From Caulochytrium protostelioides (taxonomy: Eukaryota > Chytridiomycota > Caulochytriomycetes > Caulochytriales > Caulochytriaceae), in NCBI GenBank assembly GCA_003615045.1, contig ML014218.1, forward strand, positions 1 through 63,798: a stretch of DNA of 63,798 nt. The letters run 5' to 3'. Both the position numbers and the translations under genes were made by a program. Every line of letters begins with the position of its first letter. Position 1 is the first letter of the stretch. This document shows positions 36,270 to 47,807 of the stretch, one piece after another. The notes beneath the pieces were generated by a model that worked only from the letters and a program-made list of their open reading frames with translations, ran no database searches and was not told the origin of the DNA.

Positions 36270-39200
36270 TTACATCAGCGAGCACTCGCCGTTCTTGGCG
36301 TTGGAGCTCATCAAGTCGTTGATGGGTTTCTCGCGACGGAACATGCCCTTCTTGCGGGCCACGGCGGCCGGCTTCGCCGGTGGCGCCGCCGCTGCCGTGG
36401 ATCCCCGCGGCATTCCGCGGCGCGTCGACGCCTCAGCGCCCGGAGCGGCCGCCGGCGCGCCGCCCAGTGGCGACGGGAGCGCGTACGTGTTACGATGCAG
36501 CGGCGAGACTTTGCCGATCAGCGGCGCTTCCTCGTCGTCGTCTTCGATTGCCGCCGTCGCCGACGGCTTAACTCTCTTGGTCACCGACGCCGTCTGGACC
36601 GCCTTGCTCTGTGTCGTCGCGGCGGCCGCCGTTGGTGACCGTGTCGTGGTCGCCGGCTGGCCGCGCTTGATCCAGCTCGTCGCCTGCGGCATCGGCGCTA
36701 CCGACGCCGCCGCGCCCGTGTCGTCCGGCAGGAAATCACTCTCGTCCGGACGCAGGTACTCCCGCGACGCAACCATGTCGAGCACCAGCGTCGCCGGGAT
36801 CGCGTCCGGGCCGTAGAAGGACAGGCGCGGGTTGAACGACGACCGCTTCTGGCTGAGCAGCGACGCCGTGGACCGCCGGTGGTGCGCCGTGTCTGCCAAC
36901 CCGCCGCCCGCGGCAAGGCCGGAAGCCCATCCGACCGCGCCGTACCCGGCCGCGGCCGCATTGATCGCGTCCCACAGCGACGAGTCCGGGTTCGCGCCGA
37001 ACATCTGCGACAAGCGCTGCGAGTGGCGCTGCGAGTACCGCTGCGACTGCCGCCCCGCCGAGACCTCCGCGGCGCTGCCATACGTCGAGTACCGCTGCGA
37101 GCGGCGCTTCGATGCGGCGCCACCTGCGGGGTCGGACGCGTCGCTGCCGGACGCGCCGTGCGGATGCGGCGCGGCGGGCGTCTGGAAGGAGACGCCGCGC
37201 GTCTCGGCGCTGCCGGCCATCCCGCCCGCCGTGTCGCGCGCGCCGCGGCTGGGAGGAGGCCCTCCGCTCTTGAGGCGGTCGAGCGGCGTCGAGGACCACG
37301 TGTGCACCGCCGAGAACTGGATCGAGCCGGCGCCGGGCGCCTCCGACGATAGGCGGTGCGTGCCCGGCCGCGCCGGCACGCGGTCGCGCCACGCCGGGGA
37401 CGGCACGTACGCCGCGGGGCCGTCGCCACCCGAGAGCATCGACCGCCGCTTGCCGGCTTTCGAGGGGTAGCGTCCGCCCTCATATGGTGACGGCAGCGAC
37501 GGCGACGATGCCGACGACGCTGACGATGCCGACGCGTTGACGCTCGCGTGGTCCTGACCGCCGCTGCCGCGGTCGAAGCCGTCCGGATGCACGGCGAGGT
37601 GTCCGCCCACTTGGTAGACGGCGCTCGGGGCGGGTGGCGGCGGGCCGCGCGACCGGCGGCGTGCGGCCGTGTCGCGCTCGGGTGAGGCGGGAAGCGCGAG
37701 CGACGCCGCCGCATCGTCGCGCGACATCCTGGGCAGGGCCGCCCCGCCGTCCGGGTCGTGGTCGGACGCCACGGGCATCGCGGGCGCTCGGGAAGCCATC
37801 TCAGCATGGAACGAGAGCGGTCTGTCGTCAGCGTCGTCGCCGTCGTCCACGTGGCTCGCGCGTGCAGGCGGCGGGGGCACCGGCGTCGCAGCCGGCGGGA
37901 GCGGCGTGGTCGGCGCCAGCGTGACGGTCCCGTCGGGCGCCGTGTGAAGCGACAGGTTGAGCGACGTGTCGTCGCGGTAGAACGTGTGAACGTCGTAGAC
38001 ATCGAAGCCGCTGACGCTCGGCGCGTCGGGTCCCGCGGCCGCCGAGACCGAGGGCTCGCCCGCAACGCGGGGCGCTGCCGACGCGGACGGCGTCCCATCA
38101 TCCGTCGGTGTCGCGACATCGTGCATGGCTGAAGGCGCCGTGCTCACGATGGGCGTGCCCATAGACGCCGTGGACCGGCGAAGGGCGGCCGCCGCGGCTT
38201 CTGAGGCCCCGCGCGCCGGACCGTCGACGTCCTCTGCATCCGACCCATCATCTCCGTCCGCGTCGCTATCGTCCTGCGGGGCACCCGCGTCGTCGGTGTG
38301 CCCCGGGACGCTCGCCCATGTGCCGCCCTGGTTGACAAAGTCGGCATAGGACGCGTTGAGGAACTGAAGGAAGTTCTGGAGGACGACGACGCGGTGGAGC
38401 CGGGGCTCACCTTGCCGCGGGGGCGGCGGGTGGCGCTCGAGATCGGTCTCTAGCGCCTCCTCGTCCGTCGGCGCGTCCTCACCGGCGGGCGCGCTGTGCC
38501 TGCCATCGAGGCCGTCGTCGATCGGGTCGGCGTCGCCGAACGTGTCGGTCATGGTAGCGTTGGCCGCCGCCTGCGCCGGGGGTTGCCCGACGGCTGGCTC
38601 AGCGGAAGGACGGCGACGGTGCCGCTCGCGGCGGACGCCGGGGATCTCATCGCGAGCCGCCATCCCCTCGTCGCGGTGGTCGTCGTCGTCATCGTCATCG
38701 CTCTCGTCCTCGCCATGGGAGTCCGTTCCACTTCGCGAGACGGGCAGCGCAATGGTCGACGACGAAATGCCCATAATTTCCGCATTCAGCTTGTCATTGC
38801 AGAGCGTCGCAAGATGGAGGGGCCCGTTGAGATGGGTGAAGTCCGACATCTGGTGGAGCTCGTCACCGACGAAGACGGGCAGCGTCGGGTGGAACGGCAC
38901 GACCGTCGCGTACGGCGCGTCCTGCGGCGCGTCGTACGTTGCGCTCGCGGCCGCGTCGCTCCCGCACGGCGACCCGGGTGACGTCCCAACCGGTGCGCGA
39001 TGGTCCTGCGTCTGCGGATCCTGCGGATACGGAGGCGGCGGCCCCGTCTCTGAGGCGCCAGCGCCGGGGGCGCTGCGGTCGTCGAACGGAGGCGGCGCCA
39101 CGTGGGTCTCGGCGGTCCGCATCGGTCCTTGGCCGGCGGGCTTCGTGTGCGCCGTCGGCGGCGCCGGCGCGCCGGCCAGCTCGTCCACCGCTGCGGCCAC

Positions 39201-40250
39201 CGCCGCTGCCTTCTCGCGCCGCGAGGACCTGCGCGCCGGAATCGTAATCTCGACGCTGCGGTCGGTCAGATCGGGGCTCGTGTCGCGGTGCTCAGCCATG
39301 GGCGACGCCGGCGCTGGCGCTGGTGCTGGCGCTGACGACGCCGACGGTGGCGGAGAAATGGCTCGCGGCTGCGACGCTGTCGGGGCGGTTTGCGGCGGCT
39401 GGTCCTGGCAGTGACGCTCACGCTCAAGCTCTCGCGCCGCCTCGCGATCCGCCGTGCGGTCGGCGCCATGGTCGCGCCGCACGCGCCGATCCTTGCTCGA
39501 ACTCCGCTTCGACCGTGGCCGTCCGGCGACGCGGTCCTTGGGCGGCGGCGACGTCGACGCCGACGCCGACGGCGCCTCGGCAACGGCCATGCCGGCCTCG
39601 CGGGCGCCGCTCACGTCGGCGCGCGCATGAGCGGTCGAACTCACGCTCACGCTCGGGCTCGCGGCCGGCGTCGGCAAGTCGGCAGCGCCGGGGCGCGCGA
39701 CCGCCGTCGGCGCGGGTGCCGCGGCAGCGGTCGGCGACGGCGACGGCGACGGCGTCGCGCCCGACGCGGCGTGCCGATCGGCGCCGTCACCGCTCTCAGC
39801 CCGCGGCCGGCGCTGCTGCCGGCGCCGCTCGTGCTCACGGTCCCGCCGCGCGGCGTCCTCCGGCCGGCTTTTCGATGGAGTCGCTGCCGGCGTCACGTCC
39901 GCCACGGCGGCCGCGGCTCGCTTCGCCGCCTGCAGGGCCTCGACATCCGCGCGCAGGTGCGCCTGCAGCGCGGCGACCTGCGCCTCCTCCGCGGCGCGGG
40001 CCTTCTGGCGCTCCTGCAGGTCGCGGAGGTAGAAGCGACGCTGCTCGGTCATGACGGGGTCCGCGGGGCCCGAGGGCGTCGTCGGCGTCGGGGGGAGCCC
40101 GACGCTCTGGAAGAAGGTGTCGATGTCGAGGCCGAGCGAGAGGTCGAGGGTCACGGGCGATGCGAAGGGGTGGCCCGCGTCACCGGCGGCGTCACCCGCC
40201 GCGGCCGCGGCCGTTGCTGGGGCCGCCATGGGCGCACCGTCCGTGGCCAT
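36270..40250 (-). CDS. Large disordered protein with C-terminal CaaX prenylation box
   Basis: A 1326-residue protein from ATG 40250 (MATDGAPMAAPATAAA); two ATGs further upstream would add little-conserved sequence. It is mostly Ala/Pro/Ser/Asp/Arg-rich and disordered. Islands that look folded or conserved are a short helix (TEQRRFYLRDLQERQKARAA), VEITIPARRSSRREK, HPTLPVFVGDELHQMSDF, VVVLQNFLQFLNASYADFV, FDVYDVHTFYRDDTSLNLSL and RLSFYGPDAIPATLVLDMV. The last residues are a basic patch (KKGMFRREK) followed by NAKNGECSLM and TAA. CSLM is a good farnesyltransferase CaaX motif, so membrane attachment through prenylation is predicted. I do not recognise the family; a membrane-tethered scaffold is an inference. 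Confidence 0.78.
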   Translation of the reverse strand: MATDGAPMAAPATAAAAAGDAAGDAGHPFASPVTLDLSLGLDIDTFFQSVGLPPTPTTPSGPADPVMTEQRRFYLRDLQERQKARAAEEAQVAALQAHLRADVEALQAAKRAAAAVADVTPAATPSKSRPEDAARRDREHERRRQQRRPRAESGDGADRHAASGATPSPSPSPTAAAAPAPTAVARPGAADLPTPAASPSVSVSSTAHARADVSGAREAGMAVAEAPSASASTSPPPKDRVAGRPRSKRSSSKDRRVRRDHGADRTADREAARELERERHCQDQPPQTAPTASQPRAISPPPSASSAPAPAPAPASPMAEHRDTSPDLTDRSVEITIPARRSSRREKAAAVAAAVDELAGAPAPPTAHTKPAGQGPMRTAETHVAPPPFDDRSAPGAGASETGPPPPYPQDPQTQDHRAPVGTSPGSPCGSDAAASATYDAPQDAPYATVVPFHPTLPVFVGDELHQMSDFTHLNGPLHLATLCNDKLNAEIMGISSSTIALPVSRSGTDSHGEDESDDDDDDDHRDEGMAARDEIPGVRRERHRRRPSAEPAVGQPPAQAAANATMTDTFGDADPIDDGLDGRHSAPAGEDAPTDEEALETDLERHPPPPRQGEPRLHRVVVLQNFLQFLNASYADFVNQGGTWASVPGHTDDAGAPQDDSDADGDDGSDAEDVDGPARGASEAAAAALRRSTASMGTPIVSTAPSAMHDVATPTDDGTPSASAAPRVAGEPSVSAAAGPDAPSVSGFDVYDVHTFYRDDTSLNLSLHTAPDGTVTLAPTTPLPPAATPVPPPPARASHVDDGDDADDRPLSFHAEMASRAPAMPVASDHDPDGGAALPRMSRDDAAASLALPASPERDTAARRRSRGPPPPAPSAVYQVGGHLAVHPDGFDRGSGGQDHASVNASASSASSASSPSLPSPYEGGRYPSKAGKRRSMLSGGDGPAAYVPSPAWRDRVPARPGTHRLSSEAPGAGSIQFSAVHTWSSTPLDRLKSGGPPPSRGARDTAGGMAGSAETRGVSFQTPAAPHPHGASGSDASDPAGGAASKRRSQRYSTYGSAAEVSAGRQSQRYSQRHSQRLSQMFGANPDSSLWDAINAAAAGYGAVGWASGLAAGGGLADTAHHRRSTASLLSQKRSSFNPRLSFYGPDAIPATLVLDMVASREYLRPDESDFLPDDTGAAASVAPMPQATSWIKRGQPATTTRSPTAAAATTQSKAVQTASVTKRVKPSATAAIEDDDEEAPLIGKVSPLHRNTYALPSPLGGAPAAAPGAEASTRRGMPRGSTAAAAPPAKPAAVARKKGMFRREKPINDLMSSNAKNGECSLM

Positions 40251-42130
40251 CGCCGGAGCCAATGGCCGAGAGCAAGAAGTCTTGCGGAAATCTGAACAGC
40301 GCCGAGTCGTAGAGCAAGGTAGCCCCCCCAGTCGGCGATAAGCGGAGTCACCGGTCGGCGTGGAACGTGACCCGGTGGAGACGAAAGCGGCCGCGCAAGT
40401 CCCGACAGAGAGACGCATGAACAGCATTCGATCGACGCTGAGGCGCTCCAAGTCAGCAGATGCGCAGCCGTTCGACGGAATCGCTGCCACGTTGCATCAC
40501 GCATGTATGGCCGCCTCGACTGGTTGGCCTCGAGTGGGCGCATCGTGGCGAGGCCAGTCATGGCGTGATCTGTATATGCCGACGGCACCCGATGGCCGTC
40601 GCGAGCGCGCGCGACGGGTGCCGGCCAATTTCAGCCGCATGAACCCGTTGGCATCGCTGGCATCGATGATGACGCCTGGTCGTGCGTGGGCATCGCGTCG
40701 CTGACAGGCCCAAATAGGGGTCTCACGCGGGCGATGCGCGCCAGGGCCAGGCTCGCCTCGGGCCCTCGTTGCCGCTACCGCTCACGCATGCTGCTCACAC
40801 GCCGACACGGCTCGCCGATTGCCGATTGCCAACCGGTGCTCTCGACGCGTCATGTCGCCGATTCCGGGCTTTGATCTCTTTTACCTTGTCTTTGGGTTGC
40901 CGGAACGGGTGGACGCGCGGCGTGGCCATCACCGCATCGCCGGGTCGCGCAAGGGCGCCCGCACCATCGGCGAGCAGAGTCGCCGAGGCAGCGGTCCTCG
41001 TGGCGGCGCCAGCCGCCTGGCCGGCCGGTGATGCAGCGACGCGGGGGTCGCGCGCACGCCGCTTCAGCGGTATGCGCGGCCATCCAAATCCCACACACGA
41101 TCGGTTGACGGCGTCGGACCCCGCGAGGCGGTCACTGCCCCAGGCGTGGGTGTCGGCGGTGTGAATGCCGGCGCAGGTTTGGCAGGGGCTCGTGGGAATG
41201 GGAACCCCCGCGCTTGCTCGATCCTCCACGAGCACGCCGCTGCGAAGCGCGTCCGTGGGTGGAAGACGGTTCAACGAATGGGCTCGATTGATCGATGAAT
41301 GGACCCATCCTCGCGTGCGAGTATCAGCGTTTTATCATTGGCACCGACGTCTGCCATGGGTCCTCGGCACGATCTCCTGATGGAAGGGCGCCGATAGCAT
41401 GCGGCATCGACCGCATGCGCATCGCTGCTGACTTGCTGGTCTCCTGATCTCCTGATCTGCTCATCCGCTGATCGGCAGATCGTTCCTTGCTTGGCACGAC
41501 TGGGTGGGTGCATGGCACGTGGTGGGTAACTCGATGGTCTCCATCCCATCACCGGCGGGGATCCCATGATTGACGATAACGGCTAACGCGGGCATCATGG
41601 CAACTCTCATGCAACGTGACTGCAGGCCGTCGACGGACGGCAGCATCGACGGTCCTTCAGGGCCTTTGGCCTCGGTGATGCTCGGCCCATCGCAAGCGCA
41701 TCGAGCCCCTCTACTCCACGGGTCCCTGGGACAGGCAGCCACGGCTCAGTGCCCGCGATCAGTCGGTCGGCTGACGGCTTCAGGAGGCGGCGGTGGCGGC
41801 GCGGACGGCACGGAGAATCGGTCCAGGCCATGGGGCAACCAGATCTCCGTGCCAAGCCTCGCAGCCCGACCCTTTCGCTGACGCTCCGTGCACCGTCGCG
41901 CCACCTGCGCCGCCAGCGCTGGCCTTCGCCCTCTCTTGCTTCCATCGCCACAGGCGACGCGCATGCCAATGCAACGGCCCAGGCCACTGCGGGCCAGCCA
42001 GCCGTCCGTCGCCGGCTTGGGAAGCCGTGCCGCTGATCCTTGGGGATTCATGGCCTGCTGGATCCATGGCGGTCCTGCTGAGGCGGCTTCGTGCCATGCT
42101 TCCAGCACGACCTGGCTTCGGGCCTGGCAG

Positions 42131-42180
42131 GACCTCGCCAGACCTCGCCAGACCTCGCCAGACCTCGCCAGACCTCGCAA
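42131..42180. repeat. 10-bp tandem repeat (CAGACCTCGC)5
   Basis: Five perfect direct copies of CAGACCTCGC, preceded by one copy with a single difference. There are no spacers. Confidence 0.9.
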
Positions 42181-42198
42181 GCCGAGTTGCCGGCTGCC

Positions 42199-42201
<3 letters not shown>

Positions 42202-42231
<30 letters not shown>
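42202..42231. repeat. (CTG)n microsatellite
   Basis: About ten uninterrupted CTG/TGC triplets in intergenic DNA. Confidence 0.85.
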
Positions 42232-42898
42232 GGCAAGGGATGCAGGAAGCGAGGCATGAGGGGTGACGGGGCCCGGGCCCGAGACCCCCGAGCGTGGTCG
42301 ACCAGGAGATGGGAACGACGAGGAGGTGACCCGTGTTTTCGCTTTGTCAAGTGGCGTGCTCACGGTCCAGGTGTGATGCGGTCAAGCCCCTCAAGCAAGA
42401 CGAGCAGAATGCGTGTGGTGTGGACTCGGCGAGGCGAGGCTCGTCGGCGCGGCGTGGTCGGCGTGGCCCGGACGGCGCCGGCGTGGGGGGTTGGGAGGGG
42501 GTGCTGAGCGATGCGATGGGACAGCGACGACGGTCGATGCCAGCGATGTCTACGCGTATAACGATGGACCACGCACGCTCTTCTAATGCGACCGAGGCTA
42601 TCGTCCATGTATCGAGCGCGAGCGCCAAGACGAAAGAGAGAGGATGCGGGCGACGCGTATGAAGCGGAGGACAACGTATCGACGAGGACGACGATTCTGG
42701 AGCTGTGAACCCTTATCTCCACCTCCCACCCCCTATCTCCACTCCACCCGCCGCGATATCGGCCCTCCCTGGGTTCTGTTGTGCACACCGCGTGCCCATT
42801 CAGTCGCGTCCCTGTGATTCTGCGCGACGCCCTGACGATTGATACCGCCCGCGTGCATCCTTCTTTCCCCCTCCTTCATCCCTGACCGTCACCTCATC

Positions 42899-44692
42899 AT
42901 GGTAGGTCGTCTGACGATGCTTCTGCCGATGCTTTTGCCGAGACATTGGCGATACACTCGCCGATATGTGACTGCCACGGGATGAGATCACGTCGCCGGT
43001 CGCATTCGGCGCATCGGATCATTGCCCCATGATCCATCCGCCGAAATGAATTCTCGGGCTGCTCACGCGTTTTTTTCTCTTGATGACTTGTTGCGATGAT
43101 AGGCTTCCCAACCGTCAAGCACCCAGATTCTGGGTGACAATGCGACGCAGGAGCGCGCCGAGCAGGCGCGTCTGTCGTCGTTCGTCGGCGCGATCGCTGT
43201 CGGCGACCTCGTCAAGTCGACGCTCGGCCCGAAGGGCATGGACAAGATCCTGCAGTCTTACTCGACCGGCAACATCATGGTGACGAACGACGGCGCCACG
43301 ATCCTCAAGTCGATTGCGCTCGACAACGCTGCCGCCAAGGTCCTCGTCAACATCTCGAAGGTCCAGGACGACGAGGTCGGCGACGGTACGACCTCTGTCT
43401 GCGTGCTGGCCGCCGAGCTGCTCCGCGAGGGCGAGCGTCTCGTCAACCAGAAAATCCACCCGCAGACCATTATTCAGGGCTACCGTCTCGCGAGCGCCGC
43501 CGCGTACAAGGCGCTCGAGGCCAGCGCCAAGGACCACTCGAGCGACGCCGCGCGCTTCCGCGCGGACCTCGTCAACATCGCCAAGACGACGCTGTCCTCC
43601 AAGGTGTTGTCGGGCGACAAGGACTACTTTGCCAACCTGGCCGTCGACGCTGTGCTGCGCCTCAAGGGCTCGACCAACCTCGACAACATCCAGATCATCA
43701 AGAAGGCCGGCGGGCGTCTCCTCGACTCATACCTCTCGGAGGGCTTCATCCTGCCCAAGAAGTTCGGCGTGAACCAGCCGAAGCGCATCGACAACGCCAA
43801 GATCATGATCGCCAACACCCCCATGGACACCGACAAGATCAAGATCTTTGGGGCGCGCGTGCGCGTCGACGCCACGGGCAAGCTCGCCGAGCTCGAGCGT
43901 GCCGAGCGCGACAAGATGAAGGACAAGGTCGCCCGCATCGCGGAGCACGGCATCAACTGCTTCGTCAACCGCCAGCTCATCTACAACTACCCGGAGTCGC
44001 TCTTCGCCGACGCCGGCATCGCCTCGATCGAGCACGCCGACTTTGACGGCATCGAGCGCCTCGCCCTCGTCACCGGCGGCGACATCACCTCGACCTTCGA
44101 CCACCCGGAGCTCGTGCGCCTCGGGGAGTGCGACCGCATCGAGGAGATCCTGATCGGCGAGGAGAAGCTCATCAAGTTCTCGGGCGTCAAGGCCGGCGAG
44201 GCGTGCACCGTCGTGCTGCGCGGCGCCAACACCCAGATCCTCGACGAGGCCGAGCGCTCGCTGCATGACGCGCTCTCCGTGCTCTCGCAGACGATCGCCG
44301 AGCCGCGGACCGTCCTCGGCGGCGGCTGCGCGGAGTCGCTGATGGCCCGCGCCGTCGACGCCCTCGCGGCCCAGACCCCAGGCAAGACGGCGATCGCCGT
44401 CGAGTCGTTCGCCAAGGCCCTGCGCCAGCTGCCGACCATCCTGGCCGACAACGCCGGGTTCGACAGCGCCGACCTCGTGTCGCGCCTCAAGGCCGCGCAC
44501 TACGCCGGCCACTCCCAGGCCGGCCTCGACATGGCGCAGGGCACCGTCGCCGAGGACATCGAGCTGCTCGGCATCACCGAGTCCTTCAAGCTGAAGCGCC
44601 AGGTCCTGCTCTCCGCCTCCGAGGCCGCCGAGCTCATCCTCCGCGTCGACGATATCATTCGCTGTGCCCCGCGTGAGCGCGAGCGCGAATAA
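42899..44692 (+). CDS. CCT2: Chaperonin CCT subunit beta (TCP-1 beta), two exons (42899-42901, 43103-44692)
   Basis: A 530-residue subunit of the cytosolic TRiC/CCT chaperonin that folds actin and tubulin. Exon 1 appears to hold only the ATG, followed at once by donor GTAGGT (42902). The acceptor GATAG ends at 43102 and the protein reads [20 protein letters not shown], in line with CCT2 N-termini. Group II chaperonin motifs include [26 protein letters not shown] and the ATPase GDGTTSV. Beta-type stretches include [54 protein letters not shown] and [18 protein letters not shown]. The end [19 protein letters not shown] is typical. An alternative acceptor CCCAG (ending 43126) would remove eight residues. 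Confidence 0.95.
42902..43102 (+). other. Spliceosomal intron of CCT2 directly after the start codon
   Basis: 201-nt, phase 0 intron. Donor GTAGGT; acceptor TAG downstream of a T-rich tract (GTTTTTTTCTCTTG near 43070). Confidence 0.75.
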
Positions 44693-45896
44693 GTCGCAAC
44701 CCCCGACATTTGCCGCTCCCTCCGCCTCCTTTCTTCCTCGTTCTTGCTGTAATTTCTTTGTCACTTGTGAACCCCTTCTACGTATACGACCCGAGGGAGC
44801 GAACCCTTCTCTCCAGGTGCGACCAGGGGGTGGCGACTCCCGGAGCCGTCTGCCGGGAGAGGCGATGCGTCATGAGAGGACCCGCGAGAGGGTCGCCGCC
44901 ATCCCGCCCTCAGAGGGGACCTCCACGGCCTCCGCTAGCGTCGCGGCTCGAGGAACCTCGTTTGCGTGGTGAACGTTTCTGGTCGATGAGCATGGCTATT
45001 GAGCAGGGCCATCGAGCATGACCATCGAGCATGGCCATTGAGCGCAGTCATCGAGCATCGCCATCATCGGCCCCCTGAATGAAAGCACGCGCGCTCCCTC
45101 GCGCCCACGTGGTGAAAAGAGCTGGGCCGACGGCACCTCCTCACGGCCCTGGGTGCCATCACCCGCGGCACGGCCGGCGGATGCGTGCCATCACGGCGCT
45201 TGAGGTCGGACCTTGTCGTCCGCGTATACCGGACCATCGAAGGAGGCGCGAGGCGGAGGGGACTTCACCCGTGCCACGCGCCGTTCACCCGGCGGCGCCC
45301 CTGCCGCGGCGGACGGGCGGCGGCCTGCCCACCGTGTGTCACCCGACAATGACGACGCGCCCGGCCCCCGCCCTCGATCCGCCCATGCCGTCGAGGCCGC
45401 CGCCACACCAGGCCGAGGCGACGCATGAAACAGCGGGGCCGCTCCGCACGTGACACGTCTTTCGCGTGTTGATGTTGATACGCTATGCGGACGCGCAGCA
45501 TGCGCTCAGCACGACTCATCCAGCGCGATCAATGAGGCGACAACGCACCCCCAGCGGTCGATGCATTCTGATCCTGCCTCGGACTCGGCACGTTGGCGAT
45601 CGTCCTGCTGCGCCGTCGGCGCCGACCGCTGTCTCTCTGCTGCCTCCACCGCCCGCCGCCATCCGTGCGCGCTGACCGTTCCTCGCGGTATACTCTATGC
45701 TCGCGGTCTCTGGTGCTGATCCCCGTCCTGTTCGATTGAACATCGCCGCCACCGGCGCGCATCCCATGAACCCGCTGATCGTGGCATCGTCCTCGCCCTC
45801 ATCATCCTCGTCGCCGTTGACGCGCCGAACGCGCGTCTTCTCCCTTCGTGTCGCTTTGCCCGCGCACGGCCGCCCCGCACGTCGACGGCGAGCGCC
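44693..45896. other. Intergenic between CCT2 and WASP genes
   Basis: 1.2 kb containing the CCT2 3' flank, an imperfect repeat at 44990-45062 and the WASP promoter. No other gene is visible. Confidence 0.45.
44990..45062. repeat. Imperfect ~15-bp tandem repeat (CATCGAGCATGGC-like)
   Basis: Five diverged copies of CATCGAGCATGACCATTGAG-like units. Confidence 0.6.
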
Positions 45897-47431
45897 ATGA
45901 GTCTGCTCGCGGACGAGCGGCGCCGCATCGAGGGGGCGCTCGCGAGCTCCGAAATCTTGGCCCTCGCCGTCGCCAAGCTCTATGTGGCGCACCCGAACCC
46001 GCGCGAGTGGTCGCTGGCAGGCCATGTCGGCGCCGTCGCTCTCACGCGCGCCGCGGCCGACGCCGGCACGCCCGCGCTGCCCGCCACCGGCGTCCGTCCG
46101 TTCCACGCGCGCACCGGCAAGACGTTCACCTTCACCCTGATGGACGTCGCTTCCGCCAGCGTCCTCTGGTCCCACGACTTGGCGCTGAGCCCGGGCGGCG
46201 ACTGCAAGTACAAGGCCGACACCCCGACCTTCCACTCGTTCGCCGGCGCCCACCAGATGACCGGCTTCTCCTTCGCCGACGAGGCCGACGCCACGGCGTT
46301 CCTGCGCGCCGTCCAGCAGAAGGAGACCGCCCGCAACATCTCCGCCGCATACGCGCCGCCGCCCGTCGCCATGGGCATGGTCATGCCGGGCGCCGGCGCC
46401 GCCGCCGGCGTCCACGCCGTCCCGGCCCCCGTGCCCACGGGCCTCATGGCCAAGCCGCCCGCGCCCTCGCGCCACGGCGCGAGCATGTCCGAGAGCGCCG
46501 CGCCGCGGCTCCATGCGCCCGCCGCCGGGGCCGCCGCCGCCGACCCGCGGCCCCGCAAGATCAGCAGCGCGTCCATCGCCACCGTGCCGCTCCCGTCAGC
46601 ATCAAGCACCAACAGTCCGAGCGGCGGTGGGCACATGGGCACGACGACCACCAAATCCTTCTTTGGGGCGCCGTCCTCCAGCAAGGGCTCCAAGAAGGGC
46701 AAGCCCAAGTTCGACAAAAGTATGATCGGCGCGCCGCAGAACTTCTCCCACGTCAGTCACGTCGGGTACAACCCGCAGACCGGCTTCAGCGCCCAGAACA
46801 TCCCGGCCGACTGGAAGATCATCTTTGCGAAGGCCGGCATCAGCGAGGAGCAGCTGAACGATAAGCGCACCGCCAAGATCGTCAGCCGCTTCATGAAGGA
46901 GCACGTCGGCGCCACCCCGGGCGCCGCGCCCGCCGGCGCCCGGGCCCCACCGTCCCGCATCGGCACCTCCCCGGCCACCGCGGGCTCGCCGGCCGGCTCG
47001 TTCGGCCTGTCGACCCCCACCGCGGCGCCCGCCATCCCGCCGAGCGGGACCCGGCGCGCGCCGCCGCCACCGCCGCCCTCCCGTGGTACCGCGCGCGGAC
47101 CGCCGCCCCCGCCGCCGCCCTCCCGCATGGCCACCGCCCCGGCAGCCAGCGCCGGCGCGGGCCCGCCGCCGCCGCAGCCGCAGCACGCGATGCCCGTGCC
47201 CATGCCGATGCCGATGCCAGCCGCCAGCCCCGTCGCGTACGCCGTGACGCCGCCGCCCGCGCTGCCCTCGCACCACGCGCCGCCCGTGCCGGCTGCCGCC
47301 GCCGCCGCCGCCCCCGCGCCGCCGCCGCCGCCCCCGATTCCCTCCCGCGACTACCCGGTGGCCTCGCCCCCGGCGCCGCCGAGCTATGGCGTGCCGGCGC
47401 CGCCGCCGATCCCCTCACGCGGGGCCGGAGG

Positions 47432-47462
<31 letters not shown>

Positions 47463-47807
47463 CCGGCGGCCGGCATGGGCATGGCCATGGGCATGGGCGG
47501 GCCGCCGCCGCCGCCCGCGCCGCCAATGGGCGCCGGGATGGGCGCGCCTGGCGCGCCGCCGCGCGGGATGCCGGCGGCGCCGATGGGCGACGGGCGCTCG
47601 ACGCTGCTGGACTCGATCCGCTCGGCGGGCGTCGGCTCGCTGCGCAAGGTCGAGCACGTCCCGCAGGCGTCGACGGCGTCCGACGACACGAGCGGCGACG
47701 GGTCGGATGCGATTGCGGCGGCGCTGAAGGCCGCCCTCGCGGGCCGCAAGAACGTGCTCGCCGACAGCGACAGCGACGACGAGGACGAGGACGAGGACGA
47801 CTGGTGA
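45897..47807 (+). CDS. WASP-family actin nucleation-promoting factor
   Basis: A 636-residue protein with complete WASP layout. An N-terminal WH1/EVH1 domain (about 1-145, including VRPFHARTGKTFTFTLMDV and GAHQMTGFSFADEADATAFL) is followed by a basic linker. The GTPase-binding CRIB/GBD lies from about 276 (MIGAPQNFSHVSHVGYN, ISEEQLNDKRTAKIVSRFM). A long poly-proline region with PPPPPPP runs for profilin and SH3 binding comes next. One WH2 motif starts near 565 (DGRSTLLDSIRSAG, LRKVE). The central and acidic parts end SDSDDEDEDEDDW, with the hallmark Trp. It should link Cdc42/Rac-type GTPases to Arp2/3-driven actin assembly. The ATG at 45897 begins the WH1 domain directly. No intron is needed. 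Confidence 0.94.

Larger units (their letters stand above)
40251..42898. other. Intergenic, 2.6 kb, divergent promoters
   Basis: Between the CaaX-box gene and CCT2. Base composition drops in places. It holds the 10-bp repeat and CTG run listed separately. No gene is recognised. Confidence 0.45.

Noticed and set aside
42131-42180. Direct repeats reminiscent of a CRISPR array
   Set aside because: The units are 10 bp and directly adjacent, without spacers, in a eukaryotic genome. It is a simple tandem repeat.
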